Source: Bilifractor sp002394235 (GTDB taxonomy: Bacteria > Bacillota > Clostridia > Lachnospirales > Lachnospiraceae). Taken from it: a DNA stretch of 64,000 bases. The DNA is taken from positions 1-64,000 of the forward strand of contig NZ_JBQKGJ010000009.1 in assembly GCF_052118845.1 (NCBI RefSeq), written 5' to 3'. A model generated the notes under the pieces. It was not told the DNA's origin and did no database searches. It was given only the letters and a program-made list of their open reading frames with translations. The position numbers were made by a program, and so were the translations under genes. Numbering within the stretch: the first letter of the stretch is position 1; the number at the start of each line of letters is the position of its first letter. This document shows, piece by piece, positions 9,507-17,891 of the stretch.

Positions 9507-10065
9507 AGAATTCTCTCCTCTCGATATCTGAATTATGAAGCAACATTCATACGATATACCGCACGATAATCTTTCTTGAATAGAATCGACGCGGAAGTGC
9601 CTGGTGCGCATTGCTGATAGACAGCACATGCTGTGCCGCTATTCTTTTTTATAATAGCATAAAAAAGAAGAAGCGCATAGACGATTTCGCGCGTTCGCCG
9701 TGTTACACACCGCTCCATGCTCATACCTGTTGCCTTCGAAATCGCATACAGTCTTTTACACACGCTTCGCGACAGGCGGCCTGTCCGCGTTTTCAAAATT
9801 TATTGGGCCACATACTGTATAAGTCCCCGCGTCACATACTGTATAAGCTACGGATTGCTCCGTGCTTCGCACTCCCGCAATCCTACAGGTATTCGCACTT
9901 CCGTGCCGCTCGCGCGTCACTTCGTGCTCATACCTGTTGCCTTCGAAATCGCATACAGTCTCTTACACACGCTTCGCGCGTGACGATCCTGTCTGCGTTT
10001 TCGAAGAGCTTATACAGTAAAAGAGCTCCGAAGACCTGTATGAAAGGTATCCGGAGCTTTTGAGC
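9507..10065. repeat. Mosaic repeat block between sugar kinase and tRNA-Gly
   Basis: This 560-bp gap has no gene. From about 9690 to 10020 it holds two partial copies of the mosaic repeat family. A phrase beginning CTCATACCTGTTGCCTTCG occurs at 9719 and again at 9929, 210 bp apart. The right copy (about 9845-10019) is nearly the exact reverse complement of 23965-24140, next to tRNA-Arg. Internal palindromes include GGACAGGC/GCCTGTCC at about 9773-9790. A tRNA terminator hairpin closes the block on the right. Confidence 0.8.
10018..10061 (-). terminator. Intrinsic terminator after tRNA-Gly
   Basis: AGCTCCG (10024-10030) pairs with CGGAGCT (10052-10058), with an inner ACCT/AGGT stem. On the minus strand, downstream of tRNA-Gly, the stem is followed by CTTTTAC. 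On the plus strand it is followed by TTTTG, so it may act in both directions. Confidence 0.7.
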
Positions 10066-10137
10066 AGCGCGAGACGGGATTCGAACCCGCGACCCCAACC
10101 TTGGCAAGGTTGTACTCCACCCCTGAGCCACTCGCGC
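10066..10137 (-). tRNA. tRNA-Gly (anticodon GCC)
   Basis: The 72-nt cloverleaf is complete. The acceptor stem GCGCGAG pairs with CTCGCGC. The anticodon stem CAACC/GGTTG encloses loop TTGCCAA, giving anticodon GCC. The T arm contains GGTTCGAATCC. The 3' CCA is not encoded. A terminator hairpin lies immediately downstream. Confidence 0.97.
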
Positions 10138-10257
10138 AATTACTGATTTTCGATGTCAGTTCGTCTCTTCAAAACTGACGATATTGAGGATACAATAACT
10201 GTATCCATTTGTCAATAGATAATTTTATTTTTTATCTTCAGGTATTTTATTTTTTCT

Positions 10258-11028
10258 TCAGGATCTCATGATGGCACTCAGAACATATTGATTGTTCGGG
10301 AAGCTCTTTTGTGTGATGTTCTCCAGTCGGATCAGATCTACATCCAGCCAGAGTTCTTCTGCGGTAATCATAATATTGGCGAACATGATTCCGAAGTTTA
10401 CCTCCTCCCACCGGTACTTCTCCAGATTGTCCGCCTTGTGTTTCTTTGTAAAAACGTGGATCCTGTCGTCAAAAACCACAAATCTCCAGGGCTGAATATT
10501 CATCGAGGAGGGAGCATATCTCGCCGCTTCAAGCAGCTGCTTCATCCACGAGCGTGGAACTTCCTTGAACACGCACAGCTCGTCCAAAGGCAGCCTTTTT
10601 GCCTCTCCCTTGCTTCTTACCGGAGATTCCTTGCTTTTTCCGAAGGCAAGAATTCCGATCAGTTTCATGCTGCCTTTTTGCTGCAGACTGCCCGGAACCG
10701 CTGTACTTCCGACGAAGCATGCACCCAGTCCTTTACAGCACAGATACAGATTCATCTGTTCCATGAGGTATCCCATATTCATCTGGCATCGTGCCGTATC
10801 CCTCGAATAAAAGAGCATATAGTAAGGCGCCTTTACCCGGTGAAGCTGACGGATATGAAAGGATTTTCTGATGTTTTCACAGATCAGGATATCTGTCTCA
10901 AAATCTCCAAGCAGATTGGGCAATTCCGCATAGTGAGAACGGATTTCATTGAGCAGGCCCTCCTGCAGCGGCTCAAATATATATTTATGAACGGATTTTC
11001 TTACAAATATTGCTTCATACAGATTCAT
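10258..11028 (-). CDS. Nitroreductase-family protein (TM1586-like)
   Basis: This protein of about 256 aa belongs to the FMN-dependent nitroreductase fold. An N-terminal YEAIFVRKSVHKY segment gives the usual substrate/FMN arginine region. A second conserved block, EAARYAPSSMNIQPWRFVVF, lies in the middle. The order of blocks resembles the double-domain putative nitroreductases (TM1586 type) rather than NfsB. The substrate is unknown. The ATG at 11028 was preferred over upstream in-frame TTG/ATG codons because AGGGTG sits 6 nt before it. It is a single-gene unit flanked by tRNA-Gly and the RlmD-type gene. Confidence 0.85.
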   Translation of the reverse strand: MNLYEAIFVRKSVHKYIFEPLQEGLLNEIRSHYAELPNLLGDFETDILICENIRKSFHIRQLHRVKAPYYMLFYSRDTARCQMNMGYLMEQMNLYLCCKGLGACFVGSTAVPGSLQQKGSMKLIGILAFGKSKESPVRSKGEAKRLPLDELCVFKEVPRSWMKQLLEAARYAPSSMNIQPWRFVVFDDRIHVFTKKHKADNLEKYRWEEVNFGIMFANIMITAEELWLDVDLIRLENITQKSFPNNQYVLSAIMRS

Positions 11029-11101
11029 GCCCATCACCCTGAACAAATAACCAAAAACATTATATGTAACATAATTGTAACATATTAATTTATAAATTCA
11101 A

Positions 11102-11154
11102 GGGCAGACATGATTTTTTAAATGTCGGGCAGACATCATTATTTTCAATGTCGG
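11102..11154. repeat. Two-copy 25-bp repeat with small hairpins
   Basis: GGGCAGACAT occurs at 11102 and 11127, each followed by an AT-rich stretch and AATGTCGG, so each copy can form a GACAT/ATGTC stem. A degenerate piece of the mosaic repeat (TTGCGGGAGGGCGAAGCACA) follows at about 11193. No gene lies in the 11029-11263 gap. Confidence 0.5.
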
Positions 11155-11263
11155 TCACCTGTGGCAGCTGCGAGAATTGCCAATACCTTAGAATTGCGGG
11201 AGGGCGAAGCACAGGGCTATCCTCAGCCCTTACAGGATATGGCGTTGTTTTCAGCATGGTGTT

Positions 11264-12526
11264 TTACTGCTGCAATGCCACCACGGTTTCTATCGATCCG
11301 CTCCACGCAAACATATCCACCGGATATGCCTCACCTGCACGGTAACCGCGTTTTCTGAAATACCGCAGATCTCTGGCAAGAGTCTCCGGGTTGCACGAGA
11401 TATACACGATCCGTTCCGGCTTCATGGACGATACAGCATCTATGAAGGTCTCGGTACTGCCCGATCTGGGAGGATCCATGAACAGGACATCCACCTTCTC
11501 TCCTGCCGCTGCCATCCTTTCCAGAAATCTTCCTGCGTCATCCTGGTAGAACCGGATATTCCGGACTCCGTTCATTCGTGCGTTATACCTGGCGTCACGC
11601 ACGGCATCCGCATTCAGCTCCACGCACGTAACTTCGCTCGCGCTGCCCGACGCCGCGATTCCGATCGTCCCGATCCCGGAGTAGGCGTCAAAAACCTTCT
11701 CCCTTCCAGTCAAAGCAGCCAGCTCAATTGCCTTCCTGTAGAGCACCTCTGTCTGAATCGAATTAATCTGATAGAAGGAAGACGGAGAGATCCGGAATTT
11801 CTTCCCGCACAGAATGTCCTCGATATATCCCTTTCCATAAAGGACAATATTCCTCTCCCCGAGAACCATGCTCGTATTTTTTTCATTGAGATTCAGCACG
11901 ATTGATGTAATCTCCGGGTGCTCCTTCCGGAGAGCCTTTACAAAATTATTCTTCGAGGGAAAAATCGGAGATGTCACTACCAGAGTCACCAGAATCTGAC
12001 CGGTCTTATGTCCGACCCGTACCATTACATGGCGGAGCAGTCCATATCCGGAATTCTCATTGTAGATGGTGATCCGGAAAGAAGGTGCCAGTCTCCGGAT
12101 CGTCCCGATGATGCGGTCGGCTCTCTGGTCTTCGATCAGGCATCTCTCGACCGGAACGACACGATGTGTTCCCGCCTCATAAACTCCGGATACGATGCTC
12201 CCGTCCCTCTTTCTCTGAAATGCAGCATTAACCTTATTTCTGTAAAAATAAGGATAGGACATGCCGGCAATCTTCTCTGTCCGGGCAAGTCCCTCCAGTT
12301 CTTTTCTCACCCGGTTTTCCTTTACTCTCAGCTGCTCTTCATATGTAACACTTCTGAACTCGCAGCCTCCGCATTTCCTGTAAACCGGGCATTTCAGAAA
12401 ATCCGCCTCGTCTGTTTGCGGTTCTGCATCTTTTTGATTCATCTTTGCAGCCGCCTTCTGATCTCTCAGATATGACTTCTGATGTTCTGGATTCCGGTCT
12501 TTCTTATTTATTTTCTGATTCTTCAT
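11264..12526 (-). CDS. rlmD: 23S rRNA (uracil-5-)-methyltransferase, RlmD/RlmCD family
   Basis: This AdoMet-dependent RNA methyltransferase of about 420 aa belongs to the TrmA/RlmD family. A Lys/Gln-rich N-terminal tail precedes the [4Fe-4S] site C46-x5-C52-x2-C55 (CPVYRKCGGC), with the fourth Cys in VERCLIED. The Rossmann domain has VFDAYSGIGTIGIA and VLFMDPPRSG. The catalytic Cys lies in YISCNPETLARDL. A TRAM domain is not evident, since the N-terminus goes straight from the tail to the cluster. The start at 12526 (AAAGAAG upstream) was chosen over an earlier in-frame codon. Whether it modifies U1939, U747 or both cannot be told from sequence. Confidence 0.9.
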   Translation of the reverse strand: MKNQKINKKDRNPEHQKSYLRDQKAAAKMNQKDAEPQTDEADFLKCPVYRKCGGCEFRSVTYEEQLRVKENRVRKELEGLARTEKIAGMSYPYFYRNKVNAAFQRKRDGSIVSGVYEAGTHRVVPVERCLIEDQRADRIIGTIRRLAPSFRITIYNENSGYGLLRHVMVRVGHKTGQILVTLVVTSPIFPSKNNFVKALRKEHPEITSIVLNLNEKNTSMVLGERNIVLYGKGYIEDILCGKKFRISPSSFYQINSIQTEVLYRKAIELAALTGREKVFDAYSGIGTIGIAASGSASEVTCVELNADAVRDARYNARMNGVRNIRFYQDDAGRFLERMAAAGEKVDVLFMDPPRSGSTETFIDAVSSMKPERIVYISCNPETLARDLRYFRKRGYRAGEAYPVDMFAWSGSIETVVALQQ

Positions 12527-12677
12527 AGCAGCTTCTTTCTGTGTACGATACCATCTCTGCACTTCACTTCAGGCGCAGATGACAACGCAGCCGTTTCCCG
12601 GTATTGATGATATTTTCCGGTATTACTAAGGTTTCTCCATGCAACTGACGCTTCTCAAACGGCAGCTGGTTCACGTC

Positions 12678-13544
12678 TCAGAAGACGATTCCGAGCCGGT
12701 CGATCACAAGCCCCCAGAATACGCCAATGAGATAGAGCGCAATTGTGATTTTGATATTATCCTTCATATGCCTGCGGTCCGAGCGGAACAGAATCAGAAG
12801 CCCGACGCCGGCGCCAATCAACAGGCCGGTCATCATCTGACCGGAGGTCAGGATTCCCTTCAGATAGAGCTCGGTAATTGTGACGGAAGCCCCGCAGTTC
12901 GGAATCAGACCGATCAGTCCGGAAAGTGCTACACCCAGCAAAGGTTCCCCCGACAGAAAGGCACCGACTCTTTCTTCTCCGATTCCTTCAATTGCAACCC
13001 CCGCCAGAAAGGTGATAATCAGGATGAAGATGGTAATCTCTATCGTATGCAGGAAAGCCGATAGAAAAATATTTCCCTCCTCGCAGTGGCAGTTGTCCTG
13101 CTCGCAAAGATCATGAATGTGACGGTCCGTCCGCGGATGTTTTCTCCGGTAGACCCGGAGAAAGGCATCAACAATCAGACCGGAAATCGCGCCCAGAATG
13201 ATCTTTGTCCCGATCACAGATACAATCGTCTTGATATTTACCTGTTCCGAGATAAAGATGGGAAGCATTTCATCAGACGTTGAGAGAAAAACGGCGAGCA
13301 GCGTTCCAACGGTGATCACCCCGCCGGAGTACATGCTTGCCGCGGCTGCAGAAAATCCGCACTGCGGAATTACTCCGGTGGCAGCGCCGACGATTGGTCC
13401 GAGACGACGTGCGCGCTGAAGCATTGAGATGGTTTTCTCCTGTGCTCTCTCCTCCAGCCATTCCATCAGGAGATACGTGATATACAGAAATGGAATCAGT
13501 TTCAGTGTATCGGTCAATGTATCTTTCAGTACATCCAGCAGCAT
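12678..13544 (-). CDS. Putative heavy-metal exporter, ArsP_2-like permease
   Basis: This 288-aa polytopic membrane protein has an internal two-fold repeat. Each half has a signature loop, GVIPQCGFSAAAA in the first and GLIPNCGASVTITELY in the second, as in the 10-TM ArsP_2 permeases often labelled putative manganese or arsenic transporters. The central cytoplasmic loop is rich in His, Cys and acidic residues (HDLCEQDNCHCEEG), a plausible metal-binding site. A strong GGAGG lies 5 nt before the ATG. No metal-responsive regulator adjoins it. The exported ion is unknown. Confidence 0.8.
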   Translation of the reverse strand: MLLDVLKDTLTDTLKLIPFLYITYLLMEWLEERAQEKTISMLQRARRLGPIVGAATGVIPQCGFSAAAASMYSGGVITVGTLLAVFLSTSDEMLPIFISEQVNIKTIVSVIGTKIILGAISGLIVDAFLRVYRRKHPRTDRHIHDLCEQDNCHCEEGNIFLSAFLHTIEITIFILIITFLAGVAIEGIGEERVGAFLSGEPLLGVALSGLIGLIPNCGASVTITELYLKGILTSGQMMTGLLIGAGVGLLILFRSDRRHMKDNIKITIALYLIGVFWGLVIDRLGIVF

Positions 13545-13630
13545 GATATCCTCCGTTGTCTACTTGACACATATCTGTTTCCATCATAAACTAGCAATGC
13601 GGAAAAACCGCCGATGGAAACGCAATTTTC

Positions 13631-13649
13631 ATGCCCTCCAAGAGGGCAT
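13631..13649. repeat. Perfect inverted repeat upstream of the MBOAT gene
   Basis: ATGCCCTC and GAGGGCAT are separated by CAA, giving an 8-bp stem. No T-run follows on either strand, so it is not an obvious terminator. It lies between divergent genes, about 55 bp before the MBOAT start and about 90 bp from the ArsP_2-like start. It could be an operator. Confidence 0.45.
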
Positions 13650-13699
13650 CCGCAACTCAAATGACACAGCACATGGATTAAGATATGATCAGGTGATTT

Positions 13700-15172
13700 A
13701 TGACATTTTCCAGTATGTTTTTTATCCTCGGCTTCCTGCCGGCATTTTTTCTAATTTATAAGATATTTCCGAAGCAGTCAAGTAGAAACGTCATACTGCT
13801 TCTTTTTTCTATCCTCTTCTATCTGTTCGGCGGCCTTCGGTTCTTGATTCTTCTGATTGCTGAGGCGTTCATCGGATGGGTCTTTGGTCTCCGGATTGAA
13901 AAATCCGCTGGAAAAAAAAGACTGCAGAGCGGTCTTCTGGCGATATCGGTTCTGATTTTTCTTGCGATCCTCGGCGGCTTCAAGTACACGGATTTTATAT
14001 TTTCGAATCTCAACGAGGCTTTCGGAGCCAGACTGACTGTGCCCTCTGTCGCGCTTCCGCTCGGTATCTCCTTCTATACATTTAAGCTGATTTCCTACGC
14101 TGCAGATGTGTATCATGATAGAGTATCTGCTCAGAAAAGCTTTCCGGTTTTTCTCACCTACGTGATCTGTTTTCATACCATTCTGCAGGGACCGATTGTC
14201 CGTTACACGGATATGCGAAAGGAGCTTGATAACCGCATCATGGACCGCCGCACCTTCTCCGAAGGTATGTACCGGTTTTCTCTTGGTCTTGCCAAGAAAA
14301 CCATTCTGGCGGATCATATGGGAACACTCGCCGATCAGCTTTTTCCGGCCTCACGGGGAATCGCAGCGGTTTCTCCCGCCTCTGCCATCCTCGGCTCAAT
14401 ATGCTTTACCCTTCAGATGTATCTGGATTTCTCCGCGTACTCGGACATGGCGATCGGCCTTGGCAGGGCTGTCGGATTTCACTATAAGGAGAACTTTAAC
14501 TATCCCTATATTGCCACATCTGTTAAGGATTTCTGGCGCCGCTGGCATATCTCACTGTCTTCATTTTTCCGGGACTACGTCTACATCCCGCTTGGCGGAA
14601 ACCGCAGAGGCTTTGCCAGACAGACCTTAAATCTCCTGGCAGTCTGGCTTCTCACCGGTCTGTGGCATGGCGCGGACTGGAACTTCATCCTGTGGGGACT
14701 CTATTATTTTGTGTTTATTTTTCTCGAAAACCTTGTCGCCCGGCTTCGAAAAGGCAGAGCAGAGAACAGCGGCGTCACCAGCCATGCCGCGTCGTCGATT
14801 CCCGCCAGAATTCTCGGACATCTGTATACGATTCTGGTGTTCAATTTCGGATGGGTTATTTTCCGGTTCACAGACTTCAAACAACTGAAGACAGCGCTAT
14901 CTCATTTTCTGAACTGGTCCTCGGGCTGGCAGGATGTGTCCATTCTTCTCACGGTTAAGAACAACCTGTTCATCCTGATACTCTGTGTTCTGGTATCAAC
15001 CCCGCTGTTTTCCGCTCTCTCCCATCGAGCAGAGATCCGCATGCAGGAAAAACGTGTGTCCAAAAATGGCTTCTATGCCGTACGGCTTGCCTTCGCCGGT
15101 ATCTGTTTTGTGCTGGCGATCTGCGCACTTGCTGGAGCGACTTATCATCCCTTCCTGTATAACCAGTTCTGA
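13700..15172 (+). CDS. MBOAT-family O-acyltransferase (AlgI/DltB-like)
   Basis: This 490-aa membrane-bound O-acyltransferase has about 11 hydrophobic segments. The characteristic central block has FWRRWHISLSSFFRDYVYIP, and the catalytic His lies in WLLTGLWHGADWNF. The family transfers acyl groups, usually acetyl, across the membrane to surface polysaccharides or teichoic acids. AGGTGA lies 5 nt before the ATG. The DHHW gene follows after a 100-bp array of 29-bp repeats, so the two form an acetylation pair analogous to AlgI with AlgX/AlgJ. It is not DltB: no dltA, dltC or dltD is present. Confidence 0.92.
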   Translation: MTFSSMFFILGFLPAFFLIYKIFPKQSSRNVILLLFSILFYLFGGLRFLILLIAEAFIGWVFGLRIEKSAGKKRLQSGLLAISVLIFLAILGGFKYTDFIFSNLNEAFGARLTVPSVALPLGISFYTFKLISYAADVYHDRVSAQKSFPVFLTYVICFHTILQGPIVRYTDMRKELDNRIMDRRTFSEGMYRFSLGLAKKTILADHMGTLADQLFPASRGIAAVSPASAILGSICFTLQMYLDFSAYSDMAIGLGRAVGFHYKENFNYPYIATSVKDFWRRWHISLSSFFRDYVYIPLGGNRRGFARQTLNLLAVWLLTGLWHGADWNFILWGLYYFVFIFLENLVARLRKGRAENSGVTSHAASSIPARILGHLYTILVFNFGWVIFRFTDFKQLKTALSHFLNWSSGWQDVSILLTVKNNLFILILCVLVSTPLFSALSHRAEIRMQEKRVSKNGFYAVRLAFAGICFVLAICALAGATYHPFLYNQF

Positions 15173-15276
15173 GAGGCTTGCATTCATGACGAATCATCTG
15201 AAAGACTTGCATTCATAACGAATCATCTAAGAGACATGCATTCATGACGAATCATCTGAGAGGCTTGCATTCATGA
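15171..15276 (+). repeat. 29-bp tandem array carrying repeated ribosome-binding site and start codon
   Basis: Three full 29-bp units (15171-15199, 15200-15228, 15229-15257) and a partial fourth (15258-15276) begin at the MBOAT stop codon and end inside the DHHW start. Each unit reads GAGAGGCTTGCATTCATGAC or a close variant, that is a GAGAGG Shine-Dalgarno-like stretch, a spacer and ATG (ATA in unit 2). The fourth unit supplies the actual initiation region of the DHHW gene. Confidence 0.9.
15244..15276 (+). CDS. Possible 10-codon leader peptide overlapping the DHHW start
   Basis: The third repeat unit opens a reading frame encoding MTNHLRGLHS. Its TGA stop overlaps the DHHW start codon as ATGA. 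A sister frame from unit 1 (15186-15218) encodes MTNHLKDLHS and ends with TAA. Both frames have GAGAGG-like purines before the ATG (GAGACA before the third unit). This is geometry suited to translational coupling; whether it is translated is inference only. Confidence 0.35.
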   Translation: MTNHLRGLHS

Positions 15277-16760
15277 AAAATCAAAAGAAAAAAGGAAAAG
15301 AAAAAGATATACATAACTATCTCAAAAAAAACGTCCGCTGTCTCAGGCGCTGGCAGAAGCTGTACTGTGCAGCCTTCTGCGTCGGCTTCGGCGTGTTCGG
15401 CATTCTCGGTCTCAATATGGATCTTCGCCCGAAAATCTCTCTTCTGGAAAAAAGAACCCTTGCGAAGTTTCCTCAGGTTTCTTTCTCCGGCATCTGGAAC
15501 GGAGATTTTTTCGATGAACTCGTGACCTGGTACTCCGACACCTATCCGACACGGGACGCCATGCTGACCGTAGACTCAGAGATTGAGAACTGGTACGGAA
15601 TCCGCGGAACCGCTCTATACGGAACCGCATCGGGCTCAGCTGCGGATGCGATCCCGGACACATCCTCGGTCAGCCTCGCCCCGATTGTGGAGCAGAGCTC
15701 AAACGAGGAAAACATCACCAATGATCATTCCATCTCCTCCGATTCCCTTTCATCAACACAAAGCCGGTCATCTTCCGCTTCTTCCGCAGACGCCGGATCA
15801 TCCCGTCCAACCGACACTCCTTCCACAGCGGCACAATCCACGGAGAAGGACGGGACCATTCACGAAGTACCGGACGCGGTCGGTCAGGTCTACATCACCG
15901 GAGACCGCGGATTTGATATTTACTATTTTAATCAGGAAAATGTGGATGCTTATGCCTCAATGATCAACACGGTAAAATCCCGCGTCGGTCAGCAGGTGAA
16001 CCTTTACGATATGATTATTCCGACCGGATTCGGTGTGGATCTCAGTGAAGACGTTCAGAAATCTCTCGGAGGATCCAGTCAGAAGGACGCCATCAGTTAT
16101 GCCTACGACCGGATGGATCCCTCTGTGAAAAAGGTTTCGGTATTTGATACCCTTGTCAGCCACAACTCCGAGTATCTGTATTTCCGGACTGACCACCACT
16201 GGACCTCACTCGGCGCATACTATGCGTATCAGGAGTTCTGTAAGGCGAAGGGAATTACTGCACATAAAACCAGTGATCTTCAGGAGAAGGATTTTCCCGG
16301 CTTCATCGGCACCTACTATTCTCTGAGCAACCAGTCCTCTGCTCTTGGGAATAATCCTGACACTGTACAGGCATGGATTCCGAACGGAACAAACGAGATG
16401 ACGTACACCGATCAGAACGGAAACTCATATTCGTATCCGATTGTGGCGGATGCAAGCACCTTTTCATCAGAGAATAAATATCTCGCCTTTATCGCAGGCG
16501 ATCAGCCCTATGAGGAAATTCATAATCCGGCAATTACCGACGGTTCCTCCTGTCTCATTCTGAAAGAATCCTTTGGAAACTGCTTTGTGCCGTGGCTGGT
16601 AGATCATTATCAAAACCTGTATGTCATTGATTACCGCTATTACAACGGCAATCTGACACAGTTCGTACCGGATCATCAGATACAGGATGTCATCTTCCTC
16701 AACAATACCGAAGCGGTCACTGCAGACCGGGCAGCGATGATGCTCAATCTGTTCCCGTGA
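15273..16760 (+). CDS. DHHW-family protein, probable polysaccharide acetylation partner
   Basis: This 495-aa protein has a Lys-rich cytoplasmic N-terminus and one membrane anchor (about residues 36-54). A Ser/Thr-rich low-complexity linker (about 110-195) separates it from an extracellular SGNH/AlgX-like domain. The family motif YFRTDHHWTSLGAYYAY includes the DHHW residues. A late LKESFGNCFVPWL block matches the Ser-bearing segment of related acetyltransferases. It probably works outside the cell with the MBOAT protein, moving acetyl groups onto a surface glycan. The start uses the GAGAGG of the last 29-bp repeat unit, 9 nt before the ATG. Confidence 0.9.
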   Translation: MKNQKKKGKEKDIHNYLKKNVRCLRRWQKLYCAAFCVGFGVFGILGLNMDLRPKISLLEKRTLAKFPQVSFSGIWNGDFFDELVTWYSDTYPTRDAMLTVDSEIENWYGIRGTALYGTASGSAADAIPDTSSVSLAPIVEQSSNEENITNDHSISSDSLSSTQSRSSSASSADAGSSRPTDTPSTAAQSTEKDGTIHEVPDAVGQVYITGDRGFDIYYFNQENVDAYASMINTVKSRVGQQVNLYDMIIPTGFGVDLSEDVQKSLGGSSQKDAISYAYDRMDPSVKKVSVFDTLVSHNSEYLYFRTDHHWTSLGAYYAYQEFCKAKGITAHKTSDLQEKDFPGFIGTYYSLSNQSSALGNNPDTVQAWIPNGTNEMTYTDQNGNSYSYPIVADASTFSSENKYLAFIAGDQPYEEIHNPAITDGSSCLILKESFGNCFVPWLVDHYQNLYVIDYRYYNGNLTQFVPDHQIQDVIFLNNTEAVTADRAAMMLNLFP

Positions 16761-16931
16761 ATGCCTGATTTCGTATTTCTGTGCATTCACCGGATCTCGC
16801 CATTGTACCATCCTGAAAGAATATAAGCTGTCTGCTTCACCTTTCCTTCGATTTCAAGATTTCATACAGGTGCGTGGCTAACCGGAAAGAATGCAAATTG
16901 TCTGCTCCTGCATTTCATATGCACTCAGATC

Positions 16932-17801
16932 TCAGATACCATGCAGACGTTCTCTGATCTTCTGCCCCTCCGGAGTTGCAGCAAGCCCGCCTCTTCCGGT
17001 CTCCCTGAGCTCGGAAGGAAGGCTTCTCCCGATACTCTTCATCGCGTCTATCACCTCATCCGGCGGAATACGGCTTCGGATTCCCGCCATGGCGAGGTCG
17101 GCGGATGAAACGGCATTCAATGCTCCGATGACATTCCGCTTCACGCACGGCACCTCTACAAGCCCTGCAACCGGATCACAGACGAGCCCGAGAAGTGAGC
17201 TCAGAGCGATTGCGCTTCCATGGATAATTGCCTCTGACGAGCCTTCAAGCAGATATACAGCCGCGCCGGAGGCCATCGCGGAGGCGGATCCGATCTCCGC
17301 CTGACAGCCGCCTTCGGCACCGGCAAGGCAGGCTCTCAGTGCGATGACTCCTCCGATTCCCGAAGCTACATACAGAGATTCCACCATTTTTCGATCCGGA
17401 AAGTGGTATTTTTCCTGCATCGATATCAGGACTGCCGGTACAACACCGCATGATCCCGCCGTCGGTGCCGCTACAATCCGCTTCATACAGGCATTTGACT
17501 CTGCCACCCTCAGCGCCCGTTCCATAACCTTTCCGCAAAAACCTCCGACGATGCTCTCCCCGCCCTCATGATACCGGCGCAGCTTCTGTGCGTCAGTTCC
17601 GACCAGGCCGCTCGCGGAATACAGATCCGGATCATAGTTGGTATCCGAATCCCGCATCGCGGTGTAGATTTCCTCCATTTTTTCCATGGATCCCTCTTCT
17701 GAAATTCCTTCCTCTCTGCAATCGTCGAGAATGACTGCCTTCCAGAACGGAATCTGCTGTTCACTGCAAACCTTTGCAATCTCTTCTAGTGAATGATACA
17801 A
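16932..17801 (-). CDS. sdaAA: L-serine dehydratase, iron-sulfur-dependent, alpha subunit
   Basis: This 289-aa protein is the catalytic half of the two-subunit clostridial/Bacillus-type enzyme that converts L-serine to pyruvate and ammonia through a [4Fe-4S] cluster. It has AAPTAGSCGVVPAVL, GAEGGCQAEIGSASAMA and VCDPVAGLVEVPCVKRN, which supply the cluster cysteines. It lies about 90 bp downstream of sdaAB on the same strand, so the two should be co-transcribed. The start codon is a rare one with no strong ribosome-binding site close by, so the exact N-terminus is uncertain. It converges on the DHHW gene. Confidence 0.95.
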   Translation of the reverse strand: MYHSLEEIAKVCSEQQIPFWKAVILDDCREEGISEEGSMEKMEEIYTAMRDSDTNYDPDLYSASGLVGTDAQKLRRYHEGGESIVGGFCGKVMERALRVAESNACMKRIVAAPTAGSCGVVPAVLISMQEKYHFPDRKMVESLYVASGIGGVIALRACLAGAEGGCQAEIGSASAMASGAAVYLLEGSSEAIIHGSAIALSSLLGLVCDPVAGLVEVPCVKRNVIGALNAVSSADLAMAGIRSRIPPDEVIDAMKSIGRSLPSELRETGRGGLAATPEGQKIRERLHGI

Positions 17802-17891
17802 ACTTCTCCTCCCCTTGCCTATGCACGAATCTGCTGCCCTGCATCCGAGCGTTCTCTGTTCTCTATTTCATCCGGAGACGGGATAACACTC

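Noticed and set aside
13631..13649. Terminator for the ArsP_2-like or MBOAT gene
   Set aside because: The inverted repeat lies between divergent starts and has no T-run, so a terminator role is not supported.
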